The translations under genes were made by a program, and so were the position numbers. From Streptomyces sp. 2131.1 (GTDB lineage Bacteria; Actinomycetota; Actinomycetes; Streptomycetales; Streptomycetaceae), in contig NZ_FNSY01000001.1 of the NCBI RefSeq assembly GCF_900105515.1, positions 2,480,001 through 2,544,000 on the forward strand: a stretch of DNA of 64,000 bases, in the 5' to 3' direction. Shown here piece after piece: positions 50,244 through 59,152 of the stretch. The notes under the pieces were generated by a model that had not been told where the DNA came from, made no database searches, and saw only the letters and a program-made list of their open reading frames with translations. Every line of letters begins with the position of its first letter. The first letter of the stretch is position 1.

Positions 50244-51974
50244 GTGGATCGTTCCCCCGCACCGAGCCGCAGAAGACGCCGTACCCGCCCGGTCCTCGGC
50301 TCCGCCATGGCCGTCGTCGCGGCCGGCGCCCTGACCCTCACCGGGCTCGTCACCAGCGCCGAGGCCGCCGACGTCAACGTCGCCAAGAACGCCGGCTTCG
50401 AATCGGGCCTCGCCAACTGGACCTGTACCGGCAACTCCGGCACCACCGTCTCCTCCCCCGTGCACGGCGGCACCTCCGCCCTGAAGGCCACCCCGGCCGG
50501 CCAGGACAACGCCAAGTGCTCGCAGACCGTGGCCGTAAAGCCCAACTCGACGTACGCGCTCAGCTCCTGGGTCCAGGGCGGTTACACCTACCTGGGCGCC
50601 AGCGGCACCGGGACGACCGACGTGTCGACCTGGACGCCCGGCTCCACCGGCTGGACCCAGCTGAAGACCAGCTTCACCACCGGCCCGAACACCACGTCCG
50701 TCACGGTGTACACGCACGGCTGGTACGGCCAGGCGGCCTACCTCGCCGACGACGTCCAGGTCACCGGCCCCGACGGTGGCGGCGGCACCGACCCCGGCCC
50801 GTCGGTCCCCGGCGCCCCCGCCGGTCTCGCGGTCGGCTCGACCACGTCGTCCTCGATCGACCTGTCCTGGAACGCGGTGTCCGGCGCGACCGGCTACACC
50901 GTCTACAAGGACGGCGTGAAGGCGACCACCTCCACCGGGACCTCGGCGACCGTCACCGGGCTCTCCGCCGACACGGCGTACCAGTTCGCGGTGTCCGCCA
51001 CCAACGCGGCCGGTGAGTCGGTGAAGTCCGCGACCGTCAGCGGCCGCACCGCCAAGTCCGGTTCCACCAACCCGAACCCGGGCACCTCGGTCCCGAAGCA
51101 CGCGGTCACCGGCTACTGGCAGAACTTCAACAACGGCGCGACCGTCCAGAAGCTCAGCGACGTGCCCGCGAACTACGACATCATCGCGGTCTCCTTCGCC
51201 GACGCGACGACCACGCCGGGTGCGGTCACCTTCAACCTGGACTCGGCGGGCCTGAACGGCTACACCGTCGACCAGTTCAAGGCCGACATCAAGGCGAAGC
51301 AGGCGGCCGGCAAGAACGTCATCATCTCGGTCGGCGGTGAGAAGGGCTCGGTCTCGGTCAACAGCGACGCGTCCGCGACCAACTTCGCCAACTCCGTCTA
51401 CTCGCTCATCCAGGAGTACGGCTTCAACGGCGTCGACATCGACCTGGAGAACGGCCTCAACTCCACGTACATGACTAAGGCGCTGCGTTCGCTGTCGCAG
51501 AAGGCGGGCTCCGGCCTCGTCATCACCATGGCCCCGCAGACCATCGACATGCAGTCCACCGCGGGCGAGTACTTCAAGACGGCGCTCAACATCAAGGACA
51601 TCCTGACCGTCGTCAACATGCAGTACTACAACAGCGGTTCGATGCTCGGCTGCGACGGCAAGGTCTACTCGCAGGGCTCGGTGGACTTCCTCACCGCGCT
51701 CGCCTGCATCCAGCTGGAGGGCGGCCTCGACCCGTCGCAGGTCGGCCTCGGCGTCCCCGCCTCCACCCGGGGCGCAGGCAGCGGCTACGTCGCCCCGTCG
51801 GTCGTGAACGCGGCGCTCGACTGCCTCGCCAAGGGGACGAGCTGCGGCAGCTTCAAGCCGTCGAGGACCTACCCGGGTCTGCGCGGCGCGATGACCTGGT
51901 CCACCAACTGGGACGCGACGGCCGGCAACGCCTGGTCGAACGCGGTCGGCCCGCACGTCCACGGCCTCCCGTAG
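50244..51974 (+). CDS. Secreted GH18 chitinase with CBM and fibronectin type III domains
   Basis: A 576-residue exported chitinase. A signal peptide (ending GLVTSAEA) is followed by a carbohydrate-binding beta-sandwich (about 35-165: FESGLANWTCTGNSGTTV, SSPVHGGTSALKATPAGQ), a Gly/Pro linker, a fibronectin type III domain (about 185-265) and the GH18 catalytic domain (about 285-570). The catalytic motif GFNGVDIDLENGL places the acid Glu at 402, with VITMAPQTIDM and YYNSGSM beyond. It hydrolyses beta-1,4-GlcNAc links of chitin. The GTG at 50244 follows GGAGG; dre control is shown upstream. Confidence 0.96.
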   Translation: MDRSPAPSRRRRRTRPVLGSAMAVVAAGALTLTGLVTSAEAADVNVAKNAGFESGLANWTCTGNSGTTVSSPVHGGTSALKATPAGQDNAKCSQTVAVKPNSTYALSSWVQGGYTYLGASGTGTTDVSTWTPGSTGWTQLKTSFTTGPNTTSVTVYTHGWYGQAAYLADDVQVTGPDGGGGTDPGPSVPGAPAGLAVGSTTSSSIDLSWNAVSGATGYTVYKDGVKATTSTGTSATVTGLSADTAYQFAVSATNAAGESVKSATVSGRTAKSGSTNPNPGTSVPKHAVTGYWQNFNNGATVQKLSDVPANYDIIAVSFADATTTPGAVTFNLDSAGLNGYTVDQFKADIKAKQAAGKNVIISVGGEKGSVSVNSDASATNFANSVYSLIQEYGFNGVDIDLENGLNSTYMTKALRSLSQKAGSGLVITMAPQTIDMQSTAGEYFKTALNIKDILTVVNMQYYNSGSMLGCDGKVYSQGSVDFLTALACIQLEGGLDPSQVGLGVPASTRGAGSGYVAPSVVNAALDCLAKGTSCGSFKPSRTYPGLRGAMTWSTNWDATAGNAWSNAVGPHVHGLP

Positions 51975-51989
51975 AACCACACCCCGGAA

Positions 51990-52023
51990 CCAGCAGCGCC
52001 GCCGCTCCCCCGGCGGCGCTGCT
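51990..52023 (+). terminator. Terminator after the chitinase gene
   Basis: CAGCAGCGCCGCCG (51990-52003) pairs with CGGCGGCGCTGCTG (52010-52023), a 14-bp perfect stem with a CTCCCC loop, 15 bp after the stop codon. Confidence 0.88.
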
Positions 52024-52176
52024 GCGTGTACGGGACACCTCGGCGCAGCACGCCGACGCGCGGCTTCGGTACCGGTAACGCAACAGTCGTGTACGGGAGT
52101 CGCCCCGTCTCATGGCTGTCGGCGCCGGTACGTGGCACCGTTGTGAGGCGCGGTGCTGGGCGACGGGGGGACTGAC

Positions 52177-54303
52177 ATGGCCGGGGCGCGGATCGATGCG
52201 CTGGGCGGGGACGATCCGGTGACGCTCGGACCGTACCGGTTACTCGGGCGGCTGGCGTCCGGCGGCATGGGGCGGATCTATCTGGCCCGGGCCGGCGGCC
52301 GGGGACTCGTCGCCGTGAAGACGCTGCTCGCGGAGGGCCGGGTCAGCGACACCGACCGGCGGCGCTTCGCCCGCGAGGTGACGGTCGCCCAGCGGGTGGA
52401 CAGCGCCTACACCGCGCGCGTACGGGACGCCGATCCGGACGCCGAGCGGCCCTGGATGGCCATCGACTACATCGCCGCCCCGCCGCTCTCCGAACTGGTC
52501 CGCTCCTGCGGGGTACTGCCCGCCTCGGCCGTACGGTGGATCGCGGCCGGCACCGCCCAGGCCCTGGTCACCCTGCACGGTGAGGGGATCGTCCACCGCG
52601 ACGTGAAGCCGCAGAACGTGCTGCTGCCGCTGGACGGGCCCCGGGTCATCGACTTCGGCATCTCCCACGCCAGCGACCTCACCCTGACCGGCCTCACGCT
52701 GGGCACGATCGCCTTCACCTCGCCGGAGCAGGCGCGCGGCGAGGAGTCCACCGCCGCGTCCGACGTGTACTCGCTGGGCGCCACGCTCTTCCTGCTCGCC
52801 ACCGGCCGGACGCCCTACCGCGCGGACGGCGACACCCTGCGGCTGCTGGCCCGGGTGCAGCGCGGCGAGCTCGACCTGACCGGCCTGCCCAAGGAGCTGG
52901 TCGCGACGATCCGCCCGTGCCTGGCCGCCCAGCCCCGGCACCGGCCCACCCCCGCCGAGCTGCTCGCCCGCTTCCGGGAGCAGCAGGCAGGGCTGCCAAT
53001 GACGACGAGCGGCACCCGGTGGCTGCCGCCGCGCTGGACGGCGCTGATCGGCGCGTACGCGGACCAGGGGCTGGAATGGGCGGGGGGCCGCGCACCGGAC
53101 GGCCCGTCGCACGCCCCGACGGTCACCCAGCGCACGCGCGCCGTACCGAAGCCGCCCCCGACCCTGGTGTACTCGCCGCAGCGGCAGGCCCGGGCCGACC
53201 GGGACCGCACGCGCCGCGAGATGGCGGCCCTCGCGCAGCTGGCCGAGCGCCAGCGCGCCGAACGGGAACAGTCGGAGCGCGAGGAGGCCGACCGCCTCGC
53301 CCGGCTGCGGGCCGAGCAGGAGGAACGGGAGCGCGCCGACTCCGCCCGCCGGGCCGAACGCGAGCGCGTGGAGGCGGCCCGCCGCGAGGCCGCCCGGCAG
53401 GAGGCGGCCCGGCGCGAGGCGGCCCGCGTGGAGGCCGAGCGCGCCGCCCGGGCCCGTGCCGCCCAGGAACGCGCCGACCGCGAACGGGCCGAGCGGGAAC
53501 GTGCGGCCAGGCAGCGTGCCGAGGCGGCCCGCCGACGGGCCGAGCGGGAACGCGCCGAGCGGGCCAGGACCACCTCGCCCACCCCGGCCCCCCGGCCCGC
53601 GCGCACCGGCTCGTCGTCGGGTGCCTCCGCCCTGGGCTGGCTGCTCGCCCTGGTCGCCGTGGCCGGGCTGCTGACGTGGCAGCCGTGGGAGAAGGCGGGC
53701 GGCGGCGGTTCGGCGTCGGGCGGCAGCGCGTCCGGTTCCGTCACCTCGGGCAGCAGCCTCGACACGCACACCGACGACAGCACGGGCGCCGACACGGACT
53801 CCGGGAGCGGCGGCTCGACGGACGACGACTCGGACGACCCGACGCCGACACCCTCACCGACCCCGACCCCGACCCCGACACCCACGCCCACGCCCACACC
53901 GAAGCCCACCATGGACGCCGTGGACCGGGCGTTCGCCGCCGTGCACGCGGGCGACTGCCTCAACGTCTACAACGACGGCCACGACAACATGAGCGCCGAC
54001 CGCCCGATCCGGGTGAACTGCGGTGCCTCGAACGCGTACATGCACGTCAACCGCGTCAGCACCCGCACCGGCGCCGCCGGCTCCTGCGACACGGGGGCGG
54101 GCTTCACCTGGTGGAGGCGGCCGGGCGACGACGGGGTCACGCGGACGCTGTGCCTGGACCGGTTGTACCGGGCGGGCCAGTGCTTCCCGGCCGACGTCAC
54201 CGGGGAGACCACCGCGGACCTGACGGTGGTGTGGCGCTGCAACGCGTCGAAGGTGCATTCCAGGGACTTGCGGGACCAGCCGCGCCGGATGCCGAGCAGG
54301 TAG
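52177..54303 (+). CDS. Membrane Ser/Thr protein kinase with TTA codon and altered C-terminus
   Basis: A 708-residue Hanks-type kinase. The kinase domain (about 18-275) has GRLASGGMGRIYLA, the VAVK lysine, HRDVKPQNVLL, DFGISHAS and TIAFTSPEQARG. Then comes a long Arg/Glu/Ala coiled coil (about 330-465), a transmembrane helix (about 485-503), a Gly/Ser/Asp linker with a (Thr-Pro) repeat, and an extracellular Cys-containing domain. Codon 22 is TTA, implying bldA control. The last ~18 residues (after VVWRCNASKV) are encoded by DNA from the neighbouring gntP gene, so the natural C-terminus has been lost in a deletion. The ATG at 52177 follows GGGGGG. Confidence 0.88.
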   Translation: MAGARIDALGGDDPVTLGPYRLLGRLASGGMGRIYLARAGGRGLVAVKTLLAEGRVSDTDRRRFAREVTVAQRVDSAYTARVRDADPDAERPWMAIDYIAAPPLSELVRSCGVLPASAVRWIAAGTAQALVTLHGEGIVHRDVKPQNVLLPLDGPRVIDFGISHASDLTLTGLTLGTIAFTSPEQARGEESTAASDVYSLGATLFLLATGRTPYRADGDTLRLLARVQRGELDLTGLPKELVATIRPCLAAQPRHRPTPAELLARFREQQAGLPMTTSGTRWLPPRWTALIGAYADQGLEWAGGRAPDGPSHAPTVTQRTRAVPKPPPTLVYSPQRQARADRDRTRREMAALAQLAERQRAEREQSEREEADRLARLRAEQEERERADSARRAERERVEAARREAARQEAARREAARVEAERAARARAAQERADRERAERERAARQRAEAARRRAERERAERARTTSPTPAPRPARTGSSSGASALGWLLALVAVAGLLTWQPWEKAGGGGSASGGSASGSVTSGSSLDTHTDDSTGADTDSGSGGSTDDDSDDPTPTPSPTPTPTPTPTPTPTPKPTMDAVDRAFAAVHAGDCLNVYNDGHDNMSADRPIRVNCGASNAYMHVNRVSTRTGAAGSCDTGAGFTWWRRPGDDGVTRTLCLDRLYRAGQCFPADVTGETTADLTVVWRCNASKVHSRDLRDQPRRMPSR

Positions 54304-55274
54304 TACGCGAGCAGCAGCGCGATCGTCAGGGCGACGAAGGGGTTCCCGAAGAACTCGATGACCGAGCGGCCCGTCGAGGGGTCCATCGCGATCGAGGAGA
54401 ACGTGGCGGCGAGGATCAGGATCAGCGGGGTGCCGATGATGGCGAGCACGGTCGAGAGCGCGACCGGCTCCTCGCGCGGGGTGACCCCGGCGGCCCGCTG
54501 CTCGGCGACGACGGCGGCCTTGGCCTCCTCGGCCGCTTCCACCATGTCCTGCGGAACGTCCACGAAGATCCGCTTGCCGATCCAGGCGGCGTAGCCCCAG
54601 GCGGCGAGCACGGACGGGATGCCGACGAGGGCGCCCATGAGGATGACCCAGCCGAGCGAGACGTGGAAGAGACCGGCTGCGGCGACCGGGCCGGGGTGCG
54701 GCGGCAGGAACGCGTGGGTCATGGACAGGCCCGCGAGCAGCGGCATCGAGTAGAGCAGAATCGATTTGCCGGACCGCTTGGCGGCGGCGTAGACGATCGG
54801 CGCGAGGACGAAGATGCCGACGTCGAAGAAGACCGGGATACCGAAGATCAGACCGGTCAGGCCCATCGCGAGCGGGGCGCGCTTCTCGCCGAAGAGCCGC
54901 AGCAGCCGGGCGCTCAGCACCTCGGCGCCGCCGGAGACCTCCAGGATCGCGCCGAGCATCGTGCCGAGGCCGATGATGATCGCGACATGACCGAGGATGC
55001 CGCCCATGCCGGATTCGATGACGGAGACGGCGGCGGACTTCTGCACGGTGCCGAAGAGTTCGGTGACCGAGAGCCCCGCGCCCAGGCCGACGGCTATGGA
55101 GACCGCGAGCAGCGCGACGAACGGCTGGAGCCTGACCTTGATGATCAGGAAGAGGAGGAGCGCGATGCCGAGGGCGGCGACGGTCAGCAGACCGGGCGTG
55201 CCGTCGATCAGGAGGAGGAGTCCACCGGTGTGGGGTGGCGTCTCGGCGGGGGCGGGACCTGCGGCGAACTGCAT
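53967..55274 (-). pseudogene. GntP family permease gene, 3' end deleted
   Basis: From the ATG at 55274 about 338 residues are normal GntP/GntT gluconate-type permease: many transmembrane helices, HAFLPPHPGPVAAAG, GIPVFFDVGIFVLAPI and the mid-protein VTPREEPVALSTVLAIIG. At about 54258, just after RRGWSRKSLE, the sequence becomes antisense to the kinase gene and reads on for ~97 nonsense residues to a stop at 53967. The normal family C-terminus (roughly 110-120 residues, several helices) is missing. The protein is almost surely inactive. The gene heads the RidA/IclR/PfkB cluster on the minus strand. Confidence 0.85.
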
Positions 55275-55377
55275 GGGTAACTCCGTTGTTGATCCATGTT
55301 CTTGGGCAGGGGGGACCGCGGCACGGCGCGAATGGTGTGCGCGCCGTGCCGGGCGGGGTGCGGATTACGGGGATGAC

Positions 55378-55788
55378 TCAGCCCAGGACCGCGAGGGCGT
55401 CGATCTCGATGAGGAGGCCCTTGGGCAGGCCGACGTAGACCGTGGTGCGCGCGGCCGGCGCCTCCTTGAGGTTCTGCTCGCCGAAGTAGGTGTTGTAGAT
55501 CTCGTTCATCTCGGCGAAGTGGTCCACGTCCGTGAGGTAGACGCGCATCATCATCACGTCGTCCCAGCTCGCGCCGCCCTCCTCCAGGATCGCCTTGACG
55601 TTGGCGAAGGTCTGGAGGGTCTGCTCGCGCAGGGTGGGGCCGGCCGGGGTGGGCGCCTGGCCCTCGACGGCGGGCAGGAAGCCGACCTGGCCGGCGACCT
55701 GGAGGATGTTGCCCTTGCGCACGCCGTGCGAGAACTTCGCCGGCGGGGTGGTGTGGGTGCTGGGGGTGAGGGCGGTCTTGTCGGTCAT
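55378..55788 (-). CDS. RidA family (Rid/YER057c/UK114) deaminase
   Basis: A 136-residue RidA-like protein that hydrolyses reactive enamine/imine intermediates released by PLP-dependent enzymes. Characteristic motifs are RKGNILQVAGQVGFLPAVEG, LQTFANVKAILEEGGASWDD and RTTVYVGLPKGLLIEIDALA; the Arg in ARTTV is the one that usually binds the carboxylate. Its neighbour, a PLP-dependent amino acid deaminase-like enzyme, would generate such intermediates. It lies six bases downstream of the IclR gene stop region and is probably cotranscribed with it. Confidence 0.93.
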   Translation of the reverse strand: MTDKTALTPSTHTTPPAKFSHGVRKGNILQVAGQVGFLPAVEGQAPTPAGPTLREQTLQTFANVKAILEEGGASWDDVMMMRVYLTDVDHFAEMNEIYNTYFGEQNLKEAPAARTTVYVGLPKGLLIEIDALAVLG

Positions 55789-55794
55789 CGCTGA

Positions 55795-56553
55795 TCAGAC
55801 TTTCTTGGGTCGGTTGCTGCCGGAGTACTCCCGGCTGATGGTGTCGGCGGTCCGACGGACCAGGGGGAGCAGGGTGAGGAGTTCCTCGGCCGTGACGACC
55901 ACGTTCGGCGCGGAGACCGACATCGCGGCGACGACGCGCCCGTCGGCGCCGCGAATGGGGGCGCCGACGCAGTTGATGGACTCCTCGTGGCCGCCGAGGT
56001 CGGTGGCCCAGCCCTGTTCGCGTACGGCGGCGAGCTCCTTGAGGAACGCGGCCGCGCCGGGCGTCGAACGGGGCGTGTACATGGGGTAGTCGAGCTTGTC
56101 GGCGACGGACCGGCGCTCGGCCTCGCTCAGGTCGGCGAGCAGCAGCTTGGCCACGGCCGCGACGGTGATCGCGACGGGCTTGCCGATCCGCGAGTACATG
56201 CGGACCGGGTAGCGGCTCTCGACCTTGTCGATGTAGAGGACCTCGTTCTCCTCGTACACGGCGAGGTGGACGGTGTGCCCGCAGTTCTGGTTCAGCTCGA
56301 CGAGGTGCGGGTGGGCGATCTCCCGTACGTCGAGGTTCTCGACGGCCTCCTGCGCCAGCGCGAACAGCCGGGCGCCGAGGCGGTAGCGCTGGTCCTGCTG
56401 CCGGTAGACGAGCCCGTGTTCGTGCAGCGTACGGAGCAGGCGCAGCGCGGTGGACTTGTGGACGCCGAGCCGCTCGGCGACCTGCCCGAGGTCGGCGGGC
56501 CCCTGGGCGAGGAGCGGCAGGATGCTGAGCGCCCGGTCGACGGTCTGACTCAT
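55795..56553 (-). CDS. IclR family transcriptional regulator
   Basis: A 252-residue regulator. The N-terminal winged helix has QTVDRALSILPLLAQG, LGQVAERLGVHKSTALRLLR and RYRLGARLFALAQ. The C-terminal effector domain has VHLAVYEENEVLYIDKVES, SRIGKPVAITVAAVAKLLLA and the signature SINCVGAPIRGADGRVVAAM. It probably controls the D-amino-acid/sugar-acid cluster around it; candidate operator palindromes lie at 57698-57722. The ATG at 56553 overlaps the stop of the kinase gene (ATGA) and follows GGAGGTACG. Confidence 0.94.
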   Translation of the reverse strand: MSQTVDRALSILPLLAQGPADLGQVAERLGVHKSTALRLLRTLHEHGLVYRQQDQRYRLGARLFALAQEAVENLDVREIAHPHLVELNQNCGHTVHLAVYEENEVLYIDKVESRYPVRMYSRIGKPVAITVAAVAKLLLADLSEAERRSVADKLDYPMYTPRSTPGAAAFLKELAAVREQGWATDLGGHEESINCVGAPIRGADGRVVAAMSVSAPNVVVTAEELLTLLPLVRRTADTISREYSGSNRPKKV

Positions 56554-57608
56554 GTCGTACGTACCTCCGTGTCGTCCCCCGTCCACCCGGGGCCGAGACG
56601 CAGTCTCCCCCACGCGTCGTCGTCCAGTGCCGCGAGCCGGTCGGCGTACGCGCGGGCGGGGGGTTCGGTGAGGTCGCCGGGGACGGTGAGGACCGCGGCG
56701 GCCATGAGGTGGCCGTGCCGGGCGCGGTCGCGGACGGGGAGTCCGCGGAGGGTGGCGGAGAGGAACCCGGCGGCGAAGGCGTCGCCGGCGCCGACGGGGG
56801 CGACGACGTCGACGTGTAGTGCGGGGACGTGGGTGACCTCTTCAGCCCCGCCGGCGTTGGAGGCGCGGGGTCCGGGGCGGAGCCCCGGTTCATGGGAGAA
56901 CACCGTCACACCGTCGGCGCCGCGCTTCACCACGACCACCCCCGGCTCCGGCAGCGCCTCCCGGATCGCGGCGGCGCCCACGACCCCCCACGCCTCCTCC
57001 GCCTCGTCCTCCCCCACGAACACCACATCCGCCCGCCGCGCCAGGTCGAGCAGCACCCCGGCCGGCTCCCCCCGCCACAGCCCGGGCCGGAAGTTCACGT
57101 CGAAGGAGATCAGGGGCCGCCCCTCCCGGGGAGCGGTCAGCTCGTGGAGCAGCGCCAGGCAGTCGGCGGACAGCGCGGCGGTGATGCCGGACAGGTGCAG
57201 GACGCGCCCGGCGGGCAGCCCGTCGCACGGCACGGTCGCGGGCGACATCGCGGAGGCCGCGGACCCGGCCCGGTAGTAGGCCACCTCGTGGACGTCCGTG
57301 GCCCGGTCCGTGGCCGTGCGGAAGTAGATCCCGGTCGGGCGCGAGGGGTCGCGCCGTACGAAGGAGGTGTCCACGCCGTACGCGGCGACCGCCTCCACGA
57401 GGTGGTCGCCGAAGCCGTCCGCGCCGACCCGGCTCACCCAGGCCGTCCGGTGCCCGGCCGCCGCGAGGGCGCAGGCCACATTGGATTCGGCACCGCCGAT
57501 CCCGCGGGCGAAGGACGGTACGTCGGCGAGGCGCCCCGGCCGTGAGGGCAGGAACGTCACCATGGACTCACCGAGGCACACGACGTCGGCGGGCGTGGTT
57601 CCGGACAC
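56550..57608 (-). CDS. PfkB family sugar kinase (KDG kinase-like)
   Basis: A 352-residue ribokinase/PfkB kinase, most like 2-keto-3-deoxygluconate kinases: VVCLGESMVTFLPSRPGRLA, FARGIGGAESNVACALAAAG, SFDVNFRPGLWRG, and the catalytic-loop motif VVAPVGAGDAFAAGF with the base Asp. The kinase should phosphorylate a keto sugar acid. Between about residues 238 and 258 the protein contains GLRPGPRASNAGGAEE, encoded by a copy of a GC-rich Streptomyces repeat, which seems inserted in frame. It overlaps the IclR gene by four bases. Confidence 0.92.
   Translation of the reverse strand: MSGTTPADVVCLGESMVTFLPSRPGRLADVPSFARGIGGAESNVACALAAAGHRTAWVSRVGADGFGDHLVEAVAAYGVDTSFVRRDPSRPTGIYFRTATDRATDVHEVAYYRAGSAASAMSPATVPCDGLPAGRVLHLSGITAALSADCLALLHELTAPREGRPLISFDVNFRPGLWRGEPAGVLLDLARRADVVFVGEDEAEEAWGVVGAAAIREALPEPGVVVVKRGADGVTVFSHEPGLRPGPRASNAGGAEEVTHVPALHVDVVAPVGAGDAFAAGFLSATLRGLPVRDRARHGHLMAAAVLTVPGDLTEPPARAYADRLAALDDDAWGRLRLGPGWTGDDTEVRTT
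56865..56890. repeat. GGGTCCGGGGCGGAGCCCC repeat, copy 1 (inside pfkB-like gene)
   Basis: The 26-bp block contains GGGGTCCGGGGCGGAGCCCC, with an internal GGGGC-GGA-GCCCC hairpin. The same block is repeated at 59107-59130. Here it is in frame within the kinase gene. Confidence 0.75.
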
Positions 57609-57697
57609 GCGGGGCTCCTCAGCAGTCGGACGGCGGCACCGGCACTCACCATTGACCGGGCGTCGGCTCGGATGTTAGACAGCCCTGAGCGATATAC

Positions 57698-57722
57698 GCA
57701 ATGGGTGTTGCACATGTTGCAA
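57698..57722. promoter_or_regulatory. Overlapping inverted repeats, candidate IclR operator
   Basis: GCAA-N6-TTGC (57698-57711) overlaps TTGCA-N5-TGCAA (57708-57722) in an otherwise A/T-richer stretch between the divergent kinase and PLP-enzyme genes. It is the most symmetrical site in the 151-bp region and a natural operator candidate for the adjacent IclR regulator. Confidence 0.5.
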
Positions 57723-57759
57723 TCACATCGCCGACCGGACCCGCACCGAGGAGACCCCC

Positions 57760-59049
57760 ATGGCCGCCGCGCACCACGTGACCGCTCTCGCCGACGAACC
57801 GGTCGACCACCGGTTCAAGGGCCTCCCGCCCGACGCCGGGGGCCTGACCGTCGGCGCCCTGGCCGCCGAGCGCCGCAACCTCTTCGACGGCGGGTTCACG
57901 ACCCCCGTGCTCGCCCTGTCCGCCGAGAACGTGGAGCACAACCTCGCGCTCCTGGAGACGTACGCGGAGCGCCACGGCCTCGCGTTCGCCCCGCACGGCA
58001 AGACCTCGATGTCCCCGCAGCTCTTCGCCCGCCAGCTGGAGCACGGCGCGTGGGGCATCACGGCCGCCGTCCCCCACCAGGCCCGGGTCTACCGGGCGTT
58101 CGGGATCGGCCGGATCTTCCTCGCCAACGAGCTGGTCGACGCCGCCGCGCTGCGCTGGCTCGCGGGCGAGCTGGACGCCGACCCGGACTTCTCCTTCGTC
58201 TGCTACGTGGACTCCGTGCGCGGGGTCGAGCTGATGGACGAGGCCCTGCGTGCGGCGGGCGCCTCCCGCCCGGTCGACGTGGTGGTGGAGCTGGGCGCGG
58301 GCGAGGGCGCGCGCACCGGCGCCAGGACCGAGGCGGACTGCGCCGCCGTGGCCGACGCGGTGGCCGCGGCGCCGGCCCTGCGCCTGGTCGGCGTGGCGGG
58401 GTACGAGGGCGAGGTGCCGGAGGCGTCCGGCGACCGGGTCCGGGCCTGGCTGCGCCGGCTCGTCGCGCTCGCGGCGGACTTCGACGCGGCGGGCCGCTTC
58501 GGCGCGCTGGGGGCCGGCGAGCGCATCATGATCAGCGCGGGCGGCAGCGCGTGGTTCGACGCGGTGGCGGACGTGTTCGCCGAGATCCCGGAGCTCTCCG
58601 CGCCCGTGCTCAAGCTGCTGCGCTCGGGGGCGTACGTCTCCCACGACGACGGGCACTACCGCCACCTCACCCCGTTCAACCGCGTCCCGGAGGAGGGCGC
58701 GCTGCAGCCCGCGTTCCGGCTGTGGGCGCAGGTGGTGTCGCGCCCGTCCGCCGGGCAGGCGTTCCTCAACGCGGGCAAGCGGGACGCGGCGTACGACCTG
58801 GACCTGCCCGAGGCCCAGGTGGTGCGCTCGGGCCGGGACGGCTCGGTGCGCCCCGCCGAGGGGATCACCGTCACGGGCCTGTCCGACCAGCACACCTGGG
58901 TCCGCACGGACGACGGCGCCCGGCTTGAGGTCGGGGACTGGGTGGGCATGGGCCTGTCCCACCCCTGCACCAGCTTCGACAAGTGGCAGCTGATCCCGCT
59001 CGTGGAGGCGGACGGCACGGTCACGGACTTCGTCCGCACGTTCTTCTGA
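57760..59049 (+). CDS. Alanine-racemase-fold PLP enzyme (amino acid deaminase/D-threonine aldolase-like)
   Basis: A 429-residue fold type III PLP enzyme. The PLP lysine is in FAPHGKTSMSPQLF, and the barrel ends with ISAGGSAWFDAV as in D-threonine aldolase/D-serine dehydratase (DSD1) proteins. Near the C-terminus LSDQHTWV and LSHPCTSFDKW carry the His and Cys that bind the metal ion in this group. It probably deaminates or cleaves a D-amino or beta-hydroxy amino acid. The deacylase gene downstream would supply D-amino acids to it, and RidA would clear its imine product. Confidence 0.9.
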   Translation: MAAAHHVTALADEPVDHRFKGLPPDAGGLTVGALAAERRNLFDGGFTTPVLALSAENVEHNLALLETYAERHGLAFAPHGKTSMSPQLFARQLEHGAWGITAAVPHQARVYRAFGIGRIFLANELVDAAALRWLAGELDADPDFSFVCYVDSVRGVELMDEALRAAGASRPVDVVVELGAGEGARTGARTEADCAAVADAVAAAPALRLVGVAGYEGEVPEASGDRVRAWLRRLVALAADFDAAGRFGALGAGERIMISAGGSAWFDAVADVFAEIPELSAPVLKLLRSGAYVSHDDGHYRHLTPFNRVPEEGALQPAFRLWAQVVSRPSAGQAFLNAGKRDAAYDLDLPEAQVVRSGRDGSVRPAEGITVTGLSDQHTWVRTDDGARLEVGDWVGMGLSHPCTSFDKWQLIPLVEADGTVTDFVRTFF

Positions 59050-59106
59050 GCATTTCGAGCCCCTCCGGCTTCTGATCACTTCAAGCCCCTCCGGCGACAG
59101 AGGAGC

Positions 59107-59130
59107 GGGGGTCCGGGGCGGAGCCCCCGC
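59107..59130. repeat. GGGTCCGGGGCGGAGCCCC repeat, copy 2
   Basis: A second copy of the block at 56865-56890, here intergenic between the PLP-enzyme and deacylase genes. It is extended by a flanking inverted pair (GCGGGGGTCCGGGG against CCCGGACCCCG) and could form a large hairpin. A weaker relative, CCAGGGG/CCCCTGG around GTCCGGGGTC, is at 24856-24880. Confidence 0.75.
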
Positions 59131-59152
59131 TCCCGGACCCCGAAAGGCACCC

